This document shows positions 43,711-53,419 of a stretch of 64,000 nt of DNA, piece after piece (within the stretch, counting starts at the first letter, position 1; each line of letters opens with the position of its first letter). The notes below the pieces were generated by a model, which saw nothing but the letters and a program-made list of their open reading frames with translations, made no database searches and was not told the origin of the DNA. A program made the position numbers and the translations under genes. This DNA comes from Aerococcaceae bacterium DSM 111022 (lineage in GTDB: Bacteria > Bacillota > Bacilli > Lactobacillales > Aerococcaceae), in the NCBI GenBank assembly GCA_015863195.1, contig JACBXO010000006.1:180325-244324 (forward strand), given 5' to 3'.

Positions 43711-44454
43711 TTATTTGTTTATAACCTTATCTAAGAAATAAGGCATTTGATGACGCCACCAAATCCAATCATGAGAGACATCTTCTCCCCAAACATCAAA
43801 CCAAGCTGGAATATTCTTTTCATTGAATGCTTCACGTAATGTAAAGTAAGACGGTAAACCGTCTGCTTCCCAATCGCCTAATCCTGTCGAAATGATGATG
43901 TCTGATTGACGGTATTGATCAATAAACCACGGATCATTTTGATTCCATATATAGTCAGCAGGTGAATTTTGATAAACTAATGGATCACTACCATAGTCAC
44001 CGCCAAAATATCTTGCATCATAAATACCGGATAAAGCAATTGTTGAACGAAAAACATCAGGATGTTGTAGGAAGAAATTTAATGCGTGATAAGCTCCCAT
44101 TGAACAACCTGTCGTCATCATAGGTCCTTGATTCCCAGTTTCGTATTTTATAAATGGTACTGCCTCATTAATCACATACTTTTCATAAGCCGAATGCATT
44201 TGCGCTCGATCATGCATTGATTTATGATTATTTAGCCAACTCTCACTATCAACTGTGGATAATGTAAAAAATTGTACCTGTCCATTTTCAATAAATTCCC
44301 GGCATGCATTAATCATACCGAAATCAGCATACTCATTGTGTGATCCACCTGATGATGGAAATACAACAATAGGTAATCCAGCATGACCATAACGATTTAT
44401 TGGCATCTCTCTATTTAAGTGACCACTCCAATGACTTCTAAATTCTACGTGCAT
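43711..44454 (-). CDS. Esterase-family alpha/beta hydrolase (PF00756-type)
   Basis: 247 residues. Nucleophile elbow GCSMG (116-120, Ser118), late His in SHDWIWW, and PFIKYETGNQGPMMTTG ahead of the elbow. Related to the esterase D/mycolyl-transferase group, often acting on small esters or acyl groups. No signal peptide, so cytoplasmic. AGGTGG lies upstream of the ATG. It leads a two-gene unit with the ATP-grasp ligase, which suggests the hydrolase and the ligase act on the same kind of metabolite. Confidence 0.88.
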   Translation of the reverse strand: MHVEFRSHWSGHLNREMPINRYGHAGLPIVVFPSSGGSHNEYADFGMINACREFIENGQVQFFTLSTVDSESWLNNHKSMHDRAQMHSAYEKYVINEAVPFIKYETGNQGPMMTTGCSMGAYHALNFFLQHPDVFRSTIALSGIYDARYFGGDYGSDPLVYQNSPADYIWNQNDPWFIDQYRQSDIIISTGLGDWEADGLPSYFTLREAFNEKNIPAWFDVWGEDVSHDWIWWRHQMPYFLDKVINK

Positions 44455-44744
44455 ATTAAAACCACCTAACTTTAGTTGTTATATATTAGAATACAATTAG
44501 AAACATTCTTTTTCAAGTCTTTTCTAGATTTAATTTATTGAAATAGATTTTTGGCTAATATATTTTATAAAAACCATTATAAATCCAATATTGTTAGCAT
44601 TTTCATTGTTTTTTTATTAATTAATGTATTTGTCATTTCTATTCTAGCGAAAGTTTTACAAAATTATAGAGTTAAGTTTTTTATAATATTTATTTTTTAT
44701 TAAGAAAAGCATTAGAAAAAGGAGCAATTATTCTAAATATAATT
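44455..44744. other. AT-rich intergenic region with no gene seen
   Basis: About 290 bp of very AT-rich sequence between the esterase start and the coiA stop. No ORF, RNA gene or clear terminator is visible. Confidence 0.4.
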
Positions 44745-45743
44745 TCATCCTGCTTTATTACGATTAAATAAGTCTCTAATTCCTTGGGATAAATCTTCGA
44801 TCCATCTCGTAGTCTTAATAAATGGTAATTCTACACATCTAATTTCTCCTTTCCTTACTAATTCTTCAACAATGTCATCAATTCTTTCGTCATTTTGTTC
44901 TGTCCGTACCCATATCATAACGAGTACCATCCAAGGTAAAGTCTTTACCCCCAATATTAGATAACGCTCCATTAATATCCACTGAGGCACATCATCTAGT
45001 CTTACTCCTAATTCATATAGTTTCAATATATAGTCACGATGGTTTCGACTTTTTTTCAGAGATAAAATGCGTTTATCAAAATTTTTCAAAGTAGTTCCTA
45101 TCGTTCTTGTATATTCTATCGAATTTTTCATGATAGTAAATTCATCAAAATTCAATAATATACCTCCATCGCCAGAAAATTCAAAGTAGCTATAAGCCTT
45201 TGAATTAACAATTTGAAACCCCCATTGCACTTTAATACCTTTATCGTAAATGACTCGAAAATAGCCTAAGTTACCACTATATTGCATTAGTATTTGTTGC
45301 CATTGATGCTTTTGGGTTAACATATTTATCGAAGATGTCATCAGCCAAATACATTTAAAACCTAAATGATTATACGCAAGTGTTCTCTCTCTAATTTCTT
45401 GGCTTGTTATGGGCGTATGTTGAATTTCAATGATTAATCCATAATCTATAATCACTATATCAGCGATTCGATCGATCGAACTAAACATAACCTCCTTATC
45501 AACACGAAGATCTTTTTGTTGAAAAAATTCTATCAGTTCCTCTTTTACATTTAAATGTTCCGTTGATTCTCCACCAGTGTATTTCGTATTTTTAGGGAAA
45601 TGTTTAAAAAACAGTTTACCTTTACTACTTTCTGAAAGTTGCACTCGTTCTCCACAATCTGGACAATACCATTTTTGATTTCTATTTTTTTGTAAATCTG
45701 AAGCATAAAATAATTTTCCTGATTCATTTAATGCAGCATACAT
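44745..45743 (-). CDS. coiA: Competence protein CoiA-like nuclease
   Basis: 332 residues. N-terminal zinc-finger Cys pair C27/C30 (YCPDCGE), then a PD-(D/E)XK-type nuclease core with D95 (RIADIVI) and E106-x-Q108 (IIEIQHTPI). CoiA acts in processing transforming DNA before recombination. GAGGTG precedes the ATG. A 24-bp promoter-like motif shared with comGA lies 16-40 bp upstream. It sits next to mecA and spx, the usual Lactobacillales order. Confidence 0.9.
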   Translation of the reverse strand: MYAALNESGKLFYASDLQKNRNQKWYCPDCGERVQLSESSKGKLFFKHFPKNTKYTGGESTEHLNVKEELIEFFQQKDLRVDKEVMFSSIDRIADIVIIDYGLIIEIQHTPITSQEIRERTLAYNHLGFKCIWLMTSSINMLTQKHQWQQILMQYSGNLGYFRVIYDKGIKVQWGFQIVNSKAYSYFEFSGDGGILLNFDEFTIMKNSIEYTRTIGTTLKNFDKRILSLKKSRNHRDYILKLYELGVRLDDVPQWILMERYLILGVKTLPWMVLVMIWVRTEQNDERIDDIVEELVRKGEIRCVELPFIKTTRWIEDLSQGIRDLFNRNKAG

Positions 45744-45759
45744 GCAATCACCTCAGATA

Positions 45760-45783
45760 ATAAATAAACAAAAAATGCGAAAA
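45760..45783 (-). promoter_or_regulatory. Candidate competence promoter of coiA
   Basis: Minus strand TTTTCGCATT followed by TTTTGTTTATTTAT; 21 of 24 positions equal the element before comGA (55579-55602). It ends 16 bp before the coiA start, a place suited to a late-competence sigma-factor promoter. Confidence 0.5.
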
Positions 45784-45808
45784 AAATTAATATTATCGCA
45801 AATTGCTA

Positions 45809-45840
45809 TAAAAAAAGACACCTACAAATAGTAAGTGTCA
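45809..45840 (-). terminator. Terminator of mecA
   Basis: Minus strand GACAC-TTAC and GTAG-GTGTC arms around ~5 bases, then TTTTTTT, eleven bases past the mecA stop. Confidence 0.85.
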
Positions 45841-45850
45841 GGTAAATTTA

Positions 45851-46516
45851 TTAATTTAATTCAGTTGCAAAGTACTTAATTGCATCACTTTCACGAATTA
45901 AACGCGCATGTTCTTGTAAAATCGCTTGTGATAATTTTGATGTTTCGCCGTACTCGAGTGCTTTAAATTTAATTGCTGTCATTTGGTGTGGTAATAGTAA
46001 ACTGGTGCCAAATTGAATATCTAAAAAGTAGTTTTCTTGATAATGGTAGAGATCGCCGTGAATGTTTTCAATGTTATGAATGGCTTGAGAAGCTCCAATA
46101 ACATCATTAATTTCATTTAATTTAATAATTAGAGGTCGAATGCTATCATCATTTGGTGTTTCTGCTTCTATTTTTTTAGATTCAGCTTGCTGCTTTTGTT
46201 CCTTATGTTGTGTCACCTCATCATGAGTCTCCATTAAATGTTTTGTTAACTCACTACTCCATCCCTCAACATCGCCAAAATCATTACGACTGATATAAAG
46301 TTCAATCCCATTTTGTTTTGGCATAACTTGGAAGGTAACAGCTTCGGAATCGCGAAAATGCTGATCGATATCGACTTCTTCTAAAATCGAGTAAAAGAAA
46401 CGTTCAATATGCTCTTGACCGCTAACTAAATCTAAAAATGAGATTCCACGTTCTTCTAGATCGTTCGCATTGATGAATACTTTTATCAGATTTTCATTAA
46501 TGTGTTCCATTTCCAT
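45851..46516 (-). CDS. mecA: Adaptor protein MecA
   Basis: 221 residues. The N-terminal substrate-binding domain (MEMEHINENLIKVFINANDL, ISFLDL, FFYSILEEVDID) is followed by a charged linker (~95-125) and a C-terminal ClpC-binding domain. MecA hands ComK/ComX-type competence factors and other proteins to ClpCP. The ATG at 46516 has GGAGG eight bases upstream and gives the conserved MEMEHINEN start. Its competence-gene neighbours fit this role. Confidence 0.95.
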   Translation of the reverse strand: MEMEHINENLIKVFINANDLEERGISFLDLVSGQEHIERFFYSILEEVDIDQHFRDSEAVTFQVMPKQNGIELYISRNDFGDVEGWSSELTKHLMETHDEVTQHKEQKQQAESKKIEAETPNDDSIRPLIIKLNEINDVIGASQAIHNIENIHGDLYHYQENYFLDIQFGTSLLLPHQMTAIKFKALEYGETSKLSQAILQEHARLIRESDAIKYFATELN

Positions 46517-46649
46517 AACTTTCACCTCCGTAAGTTCTTTTAGTACTATTCTCTATGATACTATTATAATACTAATCTTTCAATAAACAAATCATTTAGT
46601 TTATAAATTGAATTGTAACCGAAGTTACTGTTTTACAAAATTTATATAA

Positions 46650-46680
46650 GAATAAAAAAAAGCGACATAAGCCGCTTAAT
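46650..46680 (-). terminator. Terminator of spx
   Basis: Minus strand AAGCG-GCTTATGT-CGCTT followed by TTTTTTT, just past the spx stop. Confidence 0.85.
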
Positions 46681-46681
46681 T

Positions 46682-47080
46682 TTATTCATTTACACTTGCT
46701 CTTGCTTTCGCAAGTTCACGTGCACGAACTTCTTTTGGTAAGAAGCGTCGAATTTCATCTTCATTATACCCAACTTGAAGACGACGATCGTCTATAATAA
46801 TTGGGCGTCTCAATAAACCAGGTTCTTCTTGTACTAGCTCAAAGAAATCATTTAGTGGTAATTCACTTAATTCAATATCTAATTCAGAATATGCTTTTGA
46901 ACGAGTTGATACAATATCTTCTGTACCATTCTCAGTTAAAGATAAAATCTCTTTGATTTCATCGATTGTTAAAGATTCTGTAAAAATATTGCGCTCTTTA
47001 TAAGCAATGTCATTTTCTTCTAACCATGTACGTGCCTTGCGACATGAAGTACAACTTGGTGTAATATACAGTGTAACCAT
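46682..47080 (-). CDS. spx: Transcriptional regulator Spx
   Basis: 132 residues, standard Spx length. Redox switch C10-x-x-C13 (PSCTSC) and the RNA-polymerase-contact segment with LLRRPIII. Spx binds RNA polymerase alpha subunit and redirects transcription under disulfide stress. The ATG at 47080 begins [13 protein letters not shown] as expected. An in-frame ATG upstream in the leader (at 47164) has no ribosome site. It lies above mecA and coiA, the normal arrangement. Confidence 0.95.
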   Translation of the reverse strand: MVTLYITPSCTSCRKARTWLEENDIAYKERNIFTESLTIDEIKEILSLTENGTEDIVSTRSKAYSELDIELSELPLNDFFELVQEEPGLLRRPIIIDDRRLQVGYNEDEIRRFLPKEVRARELAKARASVNE

Positions 47081-47507
47081 AAGAAATTTTCCTCTCTTTT
47101 GTTTAACGTTACGGGCCTGTTTCATGACTAATAATGCCAGATAATATTCTAATAATCTAACCATGAATTATTATAACATGAAAAGCGATTTTCCCCAACC
47201 CCTCCTAACGAAAATTGTTAGCAATTAAGTGATAAAATCGTTTATAATAGCTTTAAATAAGCATTTATGTCAATTATATAATATTTTAAGAAGTTTTTGT
47301 CAGTCTTAAGTCCTATCTCGCAAAATCTTTAAGGCAGCTTTGAATCATTAGATAGCAGTCAGAATTTTTAAAAGTTTAAGTTAACCATAACCTTCGAATT
47401 CGAACTATTTTATTATAACACACTTTTATTATATAATCTTACTGTTTTAATTACTTTTACTTTTCGCTATAATAAGGTGTAAGAGACTTATAGAAATGAG
47501 GACCAAT
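47081..47507. other. Intergenic region between spx and trpS
   Basis: Holds the spx promoter (47170-47198) and leader. The rightward side has TATAAT at 47432 and 47468 as possible trpS -10 boxes. No T-box antiterminator sequence or other RNA gene was recognised. Confidence 0.4.
47170..47198 (-). promoter_or_regulatory. Promoter of spx
   Basis: -35 TTGGGG (47193-47198), 17-bp spacer, perfect -10 TATAAT (47170-47175). The leader to the spx start at 47080 would be about 80 nt. Confidence 0.6.
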
Positions 47508-48497
47508 ATGAAACAACGTATTTTTTCAGGAGTACAACCTTCTGGAACACCAACAATCGGAAACTATATCGGTGCGATGAGAGGTTTTGTTGAGCTTCAA
47601 GATGATTATGAAGCAGTTTACTGTGTCGTTAATCAACATGCTATCACTGTACCTCAAGATCCTGAGGAATTAAGACATAATACTAAATCCCTTACTGCTT
47701 TATATTTAGCGATGGGAATCGATCCAAATAAATCAATTATTTTTAAACAATCAGATGTTCCTGCTCACTCTCAAGCTGCATGGTTAATTCAATGTAATCT
47801 GGGTTTAGGTGAATTAGAACGTATGACTCAATATAAAGATAAAGCTTCTAAACAAGAGTCAATTGGAGCAGGTTTATTAACATACCCTGCTTTAATGGTC
47901 GGTGATATTATTCTATATGATGCAGAACTTGTTCCTGTTGGTGATGATCAACGTCAACATATCGAATTAACACGTGATTTTGTTGATAAATTTAATGGTC
48001 GTTTCGGTAAAGGAAAAGATATACTTGTAAAACCAGAAGGTTTATATCCAGATCATGGCGCTCGAGTAATGAGCTTACAAGACCCAACGAGCAAAATGAG
48101 TAAATCAGATAAAAACACCAAAGGTTTTATCTCTTTATTAGATACACCAAAACAAATAACGAAAAAAATCAAGAGTGCTATGACGGATTCTATCGGAGAA
48201 GTTAACTACGATAAAGAAAATCAACCTGCTGTAAGTAATTTACTTGAAATTTATTCTAGTCTATCAATGCGTCAAATCGATGATATTGTGAACGAATATC
48301 AAGGAACAGGTTATGGAGCTTTCAAATCAGATTTAGCTGATTTAACTGTTTCAACAATTGCACCAATTCAAGAGCGCTATAATCAATTAATGGCTGGAGA
48401 TGATGTTGAAGACATTATCCGGGATGGTGCTGTGCGTGCCAACGAGATTGCATCAGTTACTTTAGATAAAATGGAAAGAGCAATGGGGATTAGATAA
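47508..48497 (+). CDS. trpS: Tryptophan-tRNA ligase
   Basis: 329 residues, class I synthetase. HIGH-like PTIGN (15-19) and KMSKS (196-200) signatures are intact. The ATG at 47508 has GAGG six bases upstream; a further in-frame ATG at 47496 overlaps that site. Single-gene unit with a -10 TATAAT at 47468-47473 and no T-box seen upstream. Confidence 0.96.
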   Translation: MKQRIFSGVQPSGTPTIGNYIGAMRGFVELQDDYEAVYCVVNQHAITVPQDPEELRHNTKSLTALYLAMGIDPNKSIIFKQSDVPAHSQAAWLIQCNLGLGELERMTQYKDKASKQESIGAGLLTYPALMVGDIILYDAELVPVGDDQRQHIELTRDFVDKFNGRFGKGKDILVKPEGLYPDHGARVMSLQDPTSKMSKSDKNTKGFISLLDTPKQITKKIKSAMTDSIGEVNYDKENQPAVSNLLEIYSSLSMRQIDDIVNEYQGTGYGAFKSDLADLTVSTIAPIQERYNQLMAGDDVEDIIRDGAVRANEIASVTLDKMERAMGIR

Positions 48498-48538
48498 TTT
48501 AGAAATTAAAGGATTGCCACTTTGATGCATTTATGACA

Positions 48539-48581
48539 TAAAAAAAGACAATGAGCTAATTCGCTGCATTGTCTTTTTTGT
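48539..48581. terminator. Bidirectional terminator between trpS and perR
   Basis: AAAAGACAATGAGC pairs with GCTGCATTGTCTTTT (one bulge), with A/T runs on both sides. Confidence 0.85.
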
Positions 48582-49043
48582 TTATAATTTTTGGCACTCT
48601 GGACAGAGTCCATATACTTCTAATTTATTGAAACTCACTTGATACCCTGTTTGCTCAGCAACATTTTTTTCTAAATCAATTATTTCATCGTAATGGAAAT
48701 CACCGATTTTACCGCAATTTGTACATAAAATATGACGGTGACTATGTCCTTTATAGTCATAGCGGCTTGTTACATTTGAAAATTTCATTTCATTAACTAA
48801 ACCAACATCCACTAAAACCTTTAAATTGTTATAAATTGTCGCAAGACTAATACCTAAATTTTCATTTTGTCTTAAATCACTATATATTTCCTCTACGGTA
48901 GGATGAGCGTCAGTTTTTATCAGATATTCCAACAGTGATCGTCTTTGTGGAGTGATACGAACTTTATGCTCTCTCAATAATTGAAGTCCATTTTTTACTT
49001 CCATCTCAAAGTTATATGGTTTGTTAAATCCATCTTGATTCAT
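48582..49043 (-). CDS. perR: Fur-family peroxide regulator PerR
   Basis: 153 residues. N-terminal winged helix (RITPQRRSLLEYLI), structural zinc site C107/C110 and C147/C150, and the regulatory metal site D96, H100, H102, H104 and D115 (RYDY, HSHRH, IGDF). Asp115, where Fur usually has Glu, favours PerR over Fur. The ATG at 49043 has GAGGGAAG upstream; an in-frame extension has none. Confidence 0.9.
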   Translation of the reverse strand: MNQDGFNKPYNFEMEVKNGLQLLREHKVRITPQRRSLLEYLIKTDAHPTVEEIYSDLRQNENLGISLATIYNNLKVLVDVGLVNEMKFSNVTSRYDYKGHSHRHILCTNCGKIGDFHYDEIIDLEKNVAEQTGYQVSFNKLEVYGLCPECQKL

Positions 49044-49203
49044 GGTCTTCCCTCTTTTCTCCAATTAACTATATCATATTTGACCTAGTCTGTAACTAAT
49101 CAAGAAATATTCAAGTTTAATTTTATATCTTTAAATAAACTTTTTATTAATTATCGTGTATAATGAGAAATATATACTAAATAATGAAATAGGGGTTAGG
49201 AAT

Positions 49204-50301
49204 ATGAAAATTGGGGCACGTGTCTTTAAAACAGGCATTGCTATTATAATTTCAGTTTATTTATCGATGTGGTTAATTCCTGATAACAGTCCATCTTTAG
49301 CAGCCATCGCCGCCATCACTACTACTATGCCCTCTGTTAAACAGTCTTACGATGCTTTCATGAAGCGTGTTGTTAGTAACACGATTGGTGGTCTTGTTGG
49401 TGTTTTCCTGATGATTACTATTGGTAATAGTCCAGTGGCTATCGGTGTAGGTGCTATATTAACTATTGCAATACTCAATGCACTAAAACTAGGTGAAGTG
49501 ATTACTTTAGCCGTTATTACCGCAGTGGTTATTATGTCAACAAGTAATCCAAACTTTGCATTAATCGCAGTATACCGAGTTTTAGAAACAGTTATTGGCG
49601 TTTTAGTATCATTTTTTGTTAACTGGATTGTGTATCCACCAAATTATGATCAAATTTTTTATGAAACTTTAACTGAAACGACTAATGAAATGCTCGTATC
49701 AATTCGAGCTTCGTTACGTCAAAGTACAAATTTCAGTATCATGCACCAAGATCACAAGCAGTTAGAATCAAAAGTAAATCTCATTGAGAAGTATTTCTCG
49801 CTCATGCGTGAAGAAGTTATTCTAGATAAACGTCGCAGACCTATTGTAGCGCGAAGATTAGTCATATTTAGACATATGGTTCGACTGACAAAACGTACAT
49901 TTTCGATGGTTCGTGTTTTCCATAAAAATGATCATGTCTACAACGACTTCTCACCAGAATTACGTGATTTAGTCAGGGAAAGAATGGAAACATTATTATC
50001 AGCCCATGAACAAATTTTACTCAAATTTAGTGGCCGAGTTTCTCCTGATGAAGTTCGTTTTATCGATCAGCCGATGGAATGGCGTGATGAATATTTAGAA
50101 AAATTCTTTGAACAAGCGAAAATACAATTACATAATGATGATAGTTATGCAACTGAAGTAAATGGTGTAATTCATATTATGTCTTCAATTTATCGATATG
50201 AAGAAGAAATTAATAAATTAAATAATTTAATTCGTATTTATTTGGAACGATATAATATCGAAGATGGTCTTGAAGATGAACCAGATCTAGACGAAATTTA
50301 A
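49204..50301 (+). CDS. Aromatic acid exporter family protein (FUSC-like, PF06081)
   Basis: 365 residues. N-terminal half (~1-160) has about five to six membrane helices (KTGIAIIISVYLSMWLI, TIGGLVGVFLMITIG, IAVYRVLETVIGVLVSFF), then a soluble helical C-terminal region. Family ArAE_1, weakly linked to efflux of aromatic acids; substrate unproven. The ATG at 49204 follows AGGGGTTAGG; a TATAAT (49159-49164) sits just upstream, which rules out the longer start. It is divergent from perR. Confidence 0.88.
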   Translation: MKIGARVFKTGIAIIISVYLSMWLIPDNSPSLAAIAAITTTMPSVKQSYDAFMKRVVSNTIGGLVGVFLMITIGNSPVAIGVGAILTIAILNALKLGEVITLAVITAVVIMSTSNPNFALIAVYRVLETVIGVLVSFFVNWIVYPPNYDQIFYETLTETTNEMLVSIRASLRQSTNFSIMHQDHKQLESKVNLIEKYFSLMREEVILDKRRRPIVARRLVIFRHMVRLTKRTFSMVRVFHKNDHVYNDFSPELRDLVRERMETLLSAHEQILLKFSGRVSPDEVRFIDQPMEWRDEYLEKFFEQAKIQLHNDDSYATEVNGVIHIMSSIYRYEEEINKLNNLIRIYLERYNIEDGLEDEPDLDEI

Positions 50302-50332
50302 AAGGACTGCCAGATGGCAGCCCTTTTTTTAT
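50299..50332 (+). terminator. Terminator of the exporter-family gene
   Basis: AAAGG-A-CTGCC pairs with GGCAG-C-CCTTT around AGAT, followed by TTTTTTT. Confidence 0.85.
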
Positions 50333-50340
50333 GTCTTTAT

Positions 50341-51723
50341 TTAAAATACAATTACTGGATATCCGATTTGGACAATTTCAAAGACTGTCGACATGACGCT
50401 TGGTGGTGTATTGATACATCCTAGTGACCCTGAATATAAATGAGCGTCGCCACCGAAATATGATTGCCACTCGGCATCATGAATCCCCTGTAATTGGTCG
50501 TCAAATGCAATCCAATAGTCAACCGGCTGAACATAATCTCGGTCCCTTGTTGGATCATATCCTGTTAAATCAGTATCTTCTAATTTCTGCCAAACTTGAT
50601 AAGCACCTGGAATTGTATTTGCACCAATTTTTCCAGAAACTATCGGCGTTTCTAATACTAATTCTCCTTCTTGATAAATCAGCATCATTTGAGTAGCTAA
50701 ATCTACTTCTACATAAGTATTACCAATCATCCCATCCATGCCGTATCCATACCCTTCAATGTAAGGTTCATAATAATATTCACCTGTTTGATGAATTAAA
50801 CTCGCTATATTTTCTGACTCGGTAAAGCGATCAATATACCAACCTAATGTACCTGGATCAATTTCTACTTGACCTTGATAAGTACTGTTAAAAGTATGTG
50901 GTTTAAATAATTGTGAATATTCCCGGTTTACTTCTAAAATATAATCTTCGATCGCAGTTATATCAACTTGTGGATTACCTTCCTCATCCACATAAACCCA
51001 AGTATTTAGAAATTCCTGAGGTATCGATACTTCATTACCATCAAATGCCATCGTGATTTTAGTATTTCTCATTGCATCAATATGCGACATTTGATCTTGA
51101 ATTGCTTGACTATCTTCTAAAACAGATGGCTTTTCATATGCTGAATTAAGTTCTAAGTTTGCGGTATCTTGATTAAAAGTATCAACTAAACCACTTTCTA
51201 AAGATTCAACGGTTATTTGGTTTCCATATGTTTCAGAAATAACATTCATACCTGTTTCAGTTTCTTGCAAATAAGCATTTGTTGAGGCAGTTCGTTCACT
51301 ATTATTAATCCCTAAAGCATCAATTAATCCTGCTACTAATCCGTCATCTACATCAACTGAGCTGTTAATGTTTATATGTTGATTACCAAAATAAGCAATT
51401 GGCCAAGCCCATTGATTTTGTTCCCTTAGCGCTTCATGCAAGACTTGATTATCAACAAACTGAGCTTCTACTTGGCCTAATTCAATATAACCAAACGCTT
51501 CACTGTCTTCCGTTAGTGCAATCGGATAAGTATTCAAACTTTCATTAATGCGCTCTGTAGCACTTTCTACCGTTTGACCTGAGACACTCACAGCTCCAGC
51601 ATTTGTTTTGGGTAGAAAATGATTATTATGATATACAACACCAATTAAATAGATGACAATGATTAGTGCACCAAAGCCAATAAGCAATTTTTTTGACTGA
51701 TCCAGTGATTTTAATCGTTCCAT
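50341..51723 (-). CDS. L,D-transpeptidase (YkuD) with PG_binding_4-like domain
   Basis: 460 residues. N-terminal membrane anchor (~14-31, LIGFGALIIVIYLIGVVYH), extracytoplasmic domains (~45-340) of the PG_binding_4 type, then a YkuD catalytic domain (~338-460) with GIHDAEWQSYF and the nucleophile C436 in SGSLGCIN. It cross-links peptidoglycan by 3-3 bonds or attaches proteins. Ser-Leu replaces the usual His/Arg-Gly before GC, and Asn follows; the catalytic Cys and His remain. It follows the RDD gene on the same strand. Confidence 0.92.
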   Translation of the reverse strand: MERLKSLDQSKKLLIGFGALIIVIYLIGVVYHNNHFLPKTNAGAVSVSGQTVESATERINESLNTYPIALTEDSEAFGYIELGQVEAQFVDNQVLHEALREQNQWAWPIAYFGNQHININSSVDVDDGLVAGLIDALGINNSERTASTNAYLQETETGMNVISETYGNQITVESLESGLVDTFNQDTANLELNSAYEKPSVLEDSQAIQDQMSHIDAMRNTKITMAFDGNEVSIPQEFLNTWVYVDEEGNPQVDITAIEDYILEVNREYSQLFKPHTFNSTYQGQVEIDPGTLGWYIDRFTESENIASLIHQTGEYYYEPYIEGYGYGMDGMIGNTYVEVDLATQMMLIYQEGELVLETPIVSGKIGANTIPGAYQVWQKLEDTDLTGYDPTRDRDYVQPVDYWIAFDDQLQGIHDAEWQSYFGGDAHLYSGSLGCINTPPSVMSTVFEIVQIGYPVIVF

Positions 51724-51760
51724 CTAACTCCCCCTTATACTTAATTATAGTTTATTTTAA

Positions 51761-52267
51761 CTACTCTCTGTAGGTAATTTGACTATTTACAATCTTATCT
51801 ATAATATGCCATTTTCCCTTGTTAACAGTCAAGATTAAAATGTTTATAAACAACCAAATAAAACTTACAACAATTAATAATCCAGTGACAGTCGTTACTC
51901 CACGGTCTAAAATGGAAATCATACTACTCAATATTATAAATGTACCACACCATTTTAAAACATTCCTTAAGATGATGACGGGAATATTTGAATTCGCATA
52001 TCTCACTGATAACTGAAACATTTGCTGCCCAAGAGATCCCCCTTTTTGTAAATCAAACCACACGTGTAAAACTAGCCAAGGGATATAAATAATAATGACC
52101 ATTAGTATTTGATTAATCAACATTGTTAAATAGTTGCCTGTAATCAGTCTGGAAATAAAATTAATGGCTAATATCACAACTCCACCAGTCAAAAAGGCTA
52201 AATTCATCATTAACCAATCTGTTAATAAACTTGTCAGTCGAACTTTAGATGTTACTTCTTTCTGCAT
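51761..52267 (-). CDS. RDD-family membrane protein
   Basis: 168 residues with about four to five membrane helices and RDD-like features: charged RLTSLLTDWL near the start, GGSLGQQMFQLSVRYA before the middle and a C-terminal WHIIDKIVNSQI. Role unknown; members have been linked to ion or osmotic homeostasis. AAAGGAG is seven bases before the ATG at 52267. The next gene on the same strand encodes the L,D-transpeptidase. Confidence 0.83.
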   Translation of the reverse strand: MQKEVTSKVRLTSLLTDWLMMNLAFLTGGVVILAINFISRLITGNYLTMLINQILMVIIIYIPWLVLHVWFDLQKGGSLGQQMFQLSVRYANSNIPVIILRNVLKWCGTFIILSSMISILDRGVTTVTGLLIVVSFIWLFINILILTVNKGKWHIIDKIVNSQITYRE

Positions 52268-52406
52268 TGTAAGCTCCTTTATTAAATACGTGTTATCATA
52301 AGTATTAGTATAACGATTATTTAACATTCATGCATTAGATTTGAATAAATTGGTATTTTGTTGTACAATCAGTACGAATTCTAAGTAATAAAAATAGGAG
52401 GTTCTT

Positions 52407-53363
52407 ATGGGATTATTAGTAAATGGTGAATGGAAAGACCAATGGTATGACACAAAGAGCACTGGTGGACGATTTATCCGTAAAGATTCACAATTTAGAG
52501 ACTGGGTTACACCTAATGGCGAGGCTGGTCCTGAAGGTCAAAAAGGTGTTCCAGCAGAAAAAGGACGTTATCACTTATATATTTCACTAGCGTGTCCTTG
52601 GGCAAGTCGTGTTTATATGGTTCGTCAATTAAAAGGACTAGAAGATTTTATTGGCTTATCAATCGTTAACCCAATTATGTTAGAAAATGGCTGGACTTTT
52701 GCTGATGATGAAGGTGTAATTAAAGATCCTGTAATGGACGCTGATTATTTACACCAAATCTATACCCGTTCAGATTCAGATTATTCTGGCCGTGTAACTG
52801 TTCCTGTTTTATATGATTTAAAAGAAGACCGTATCATCAATAATGAATCTTCTGATATTATTCGTATGTTAAACACTGCATTTGATGACTTAGGAGCGAA
52901 AGAAGGACACTTCTACCCTGAAGCATTACGCGAAGAAATCGATGCTATGAATGACTTAACATATGACAATATCAACAATGGTGTCTACAAAGCTGGTTTT
53001 GCTACAGACCAAGCTGTTTATGAAGAAGAGATGACTAATGTTTTTGCTCATTTAGACAAAATCGAAGAAATCTTAGAAGGTAAAGACTATCTAGTCGGAG
53101 ACCAATTCACTGAAGCTGATATTCGTTTATTTACAACGCTAGTACGTTTCGACAGTGTTTATTATGGTCACTTCAAATGTAACTTACATCACTTATGGGA
53201 TTATGAAAACTTATGGCGTTATACTCGTCAAATTTACCACATGCCAGGCGTAAAGGATACAGTTAATTTCCACCACATTAAAACACACTATTACGGTAGT
53301 CACCCAACAATCAATGCGAACCTTATCGTTCCAAAAGGACCTGAAATTGACTGGTCACTATAA
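52407..53363 (+). CDS. Glutathionyl-hydroquinone reductase-family protein (YqjG/Ecm4)
   Basis: 318 residues of the glutathione S-transferase superfamily. Catalytic Cys63 in CPWA (63-66) and the paired N-terminal HLYISLACPWASR; the C-terminal helical GST domain spans ~170-300. These enzymes reduce glutathionyl-hydroquinones. No glutathione synthesis gene is visible here. AGGAGG precedes the ATG. Confidence 0.92.
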   Translation: MGLLVNGEWKDQWYDTKSTGGRFIRKDSQFRDWVTPNGEAGPEGQKGVPAEKGRYHLYISLACPWASRVYMVRQLKGLEDFIGLSIVNPIMLENGWTFADDEGVIKDPVMDADYLHQIYTRSDSDYSGRVTVPVLYDLKEDRIINNESSDIIRMLNTAFDDLGAKEGHFYPEALREEIDAMNDLTYDNINNGVYKAGFATDQAVYEEEMTNVFAHLDKIEEILEGKDYLVGDQFTEADIRLFTTLVRFDSVYYGHFKCNLHHLWDYENLWRYTRQIYHMPGVKDTVNFHHIKTHYYGSHPTINANLIVPKGPEIDWSL

Positions 53364-53377
53364 AATAGTATAACTTT

Positions 53378-53405
53378 CCACCCTGGCCTCGGCTGGGGTG
53401 GTTTT
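53378..53405 (+). terminator. Terminator of the glutathionyl-hydroquinone reductase gene
   Basis: CCACCC-TG-GCC pairs with GGC-TG-GGGTGG around TC, then TTTTA. Confidence 0.8.
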
Positions 53406-53419
53406 ATATTGGAATAAAT

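Noticed and set aside
47199..47507. T-box leader of trpS
   Set aside because: No AGGGTGG-type T-box sequence or antiterminator pairing found.
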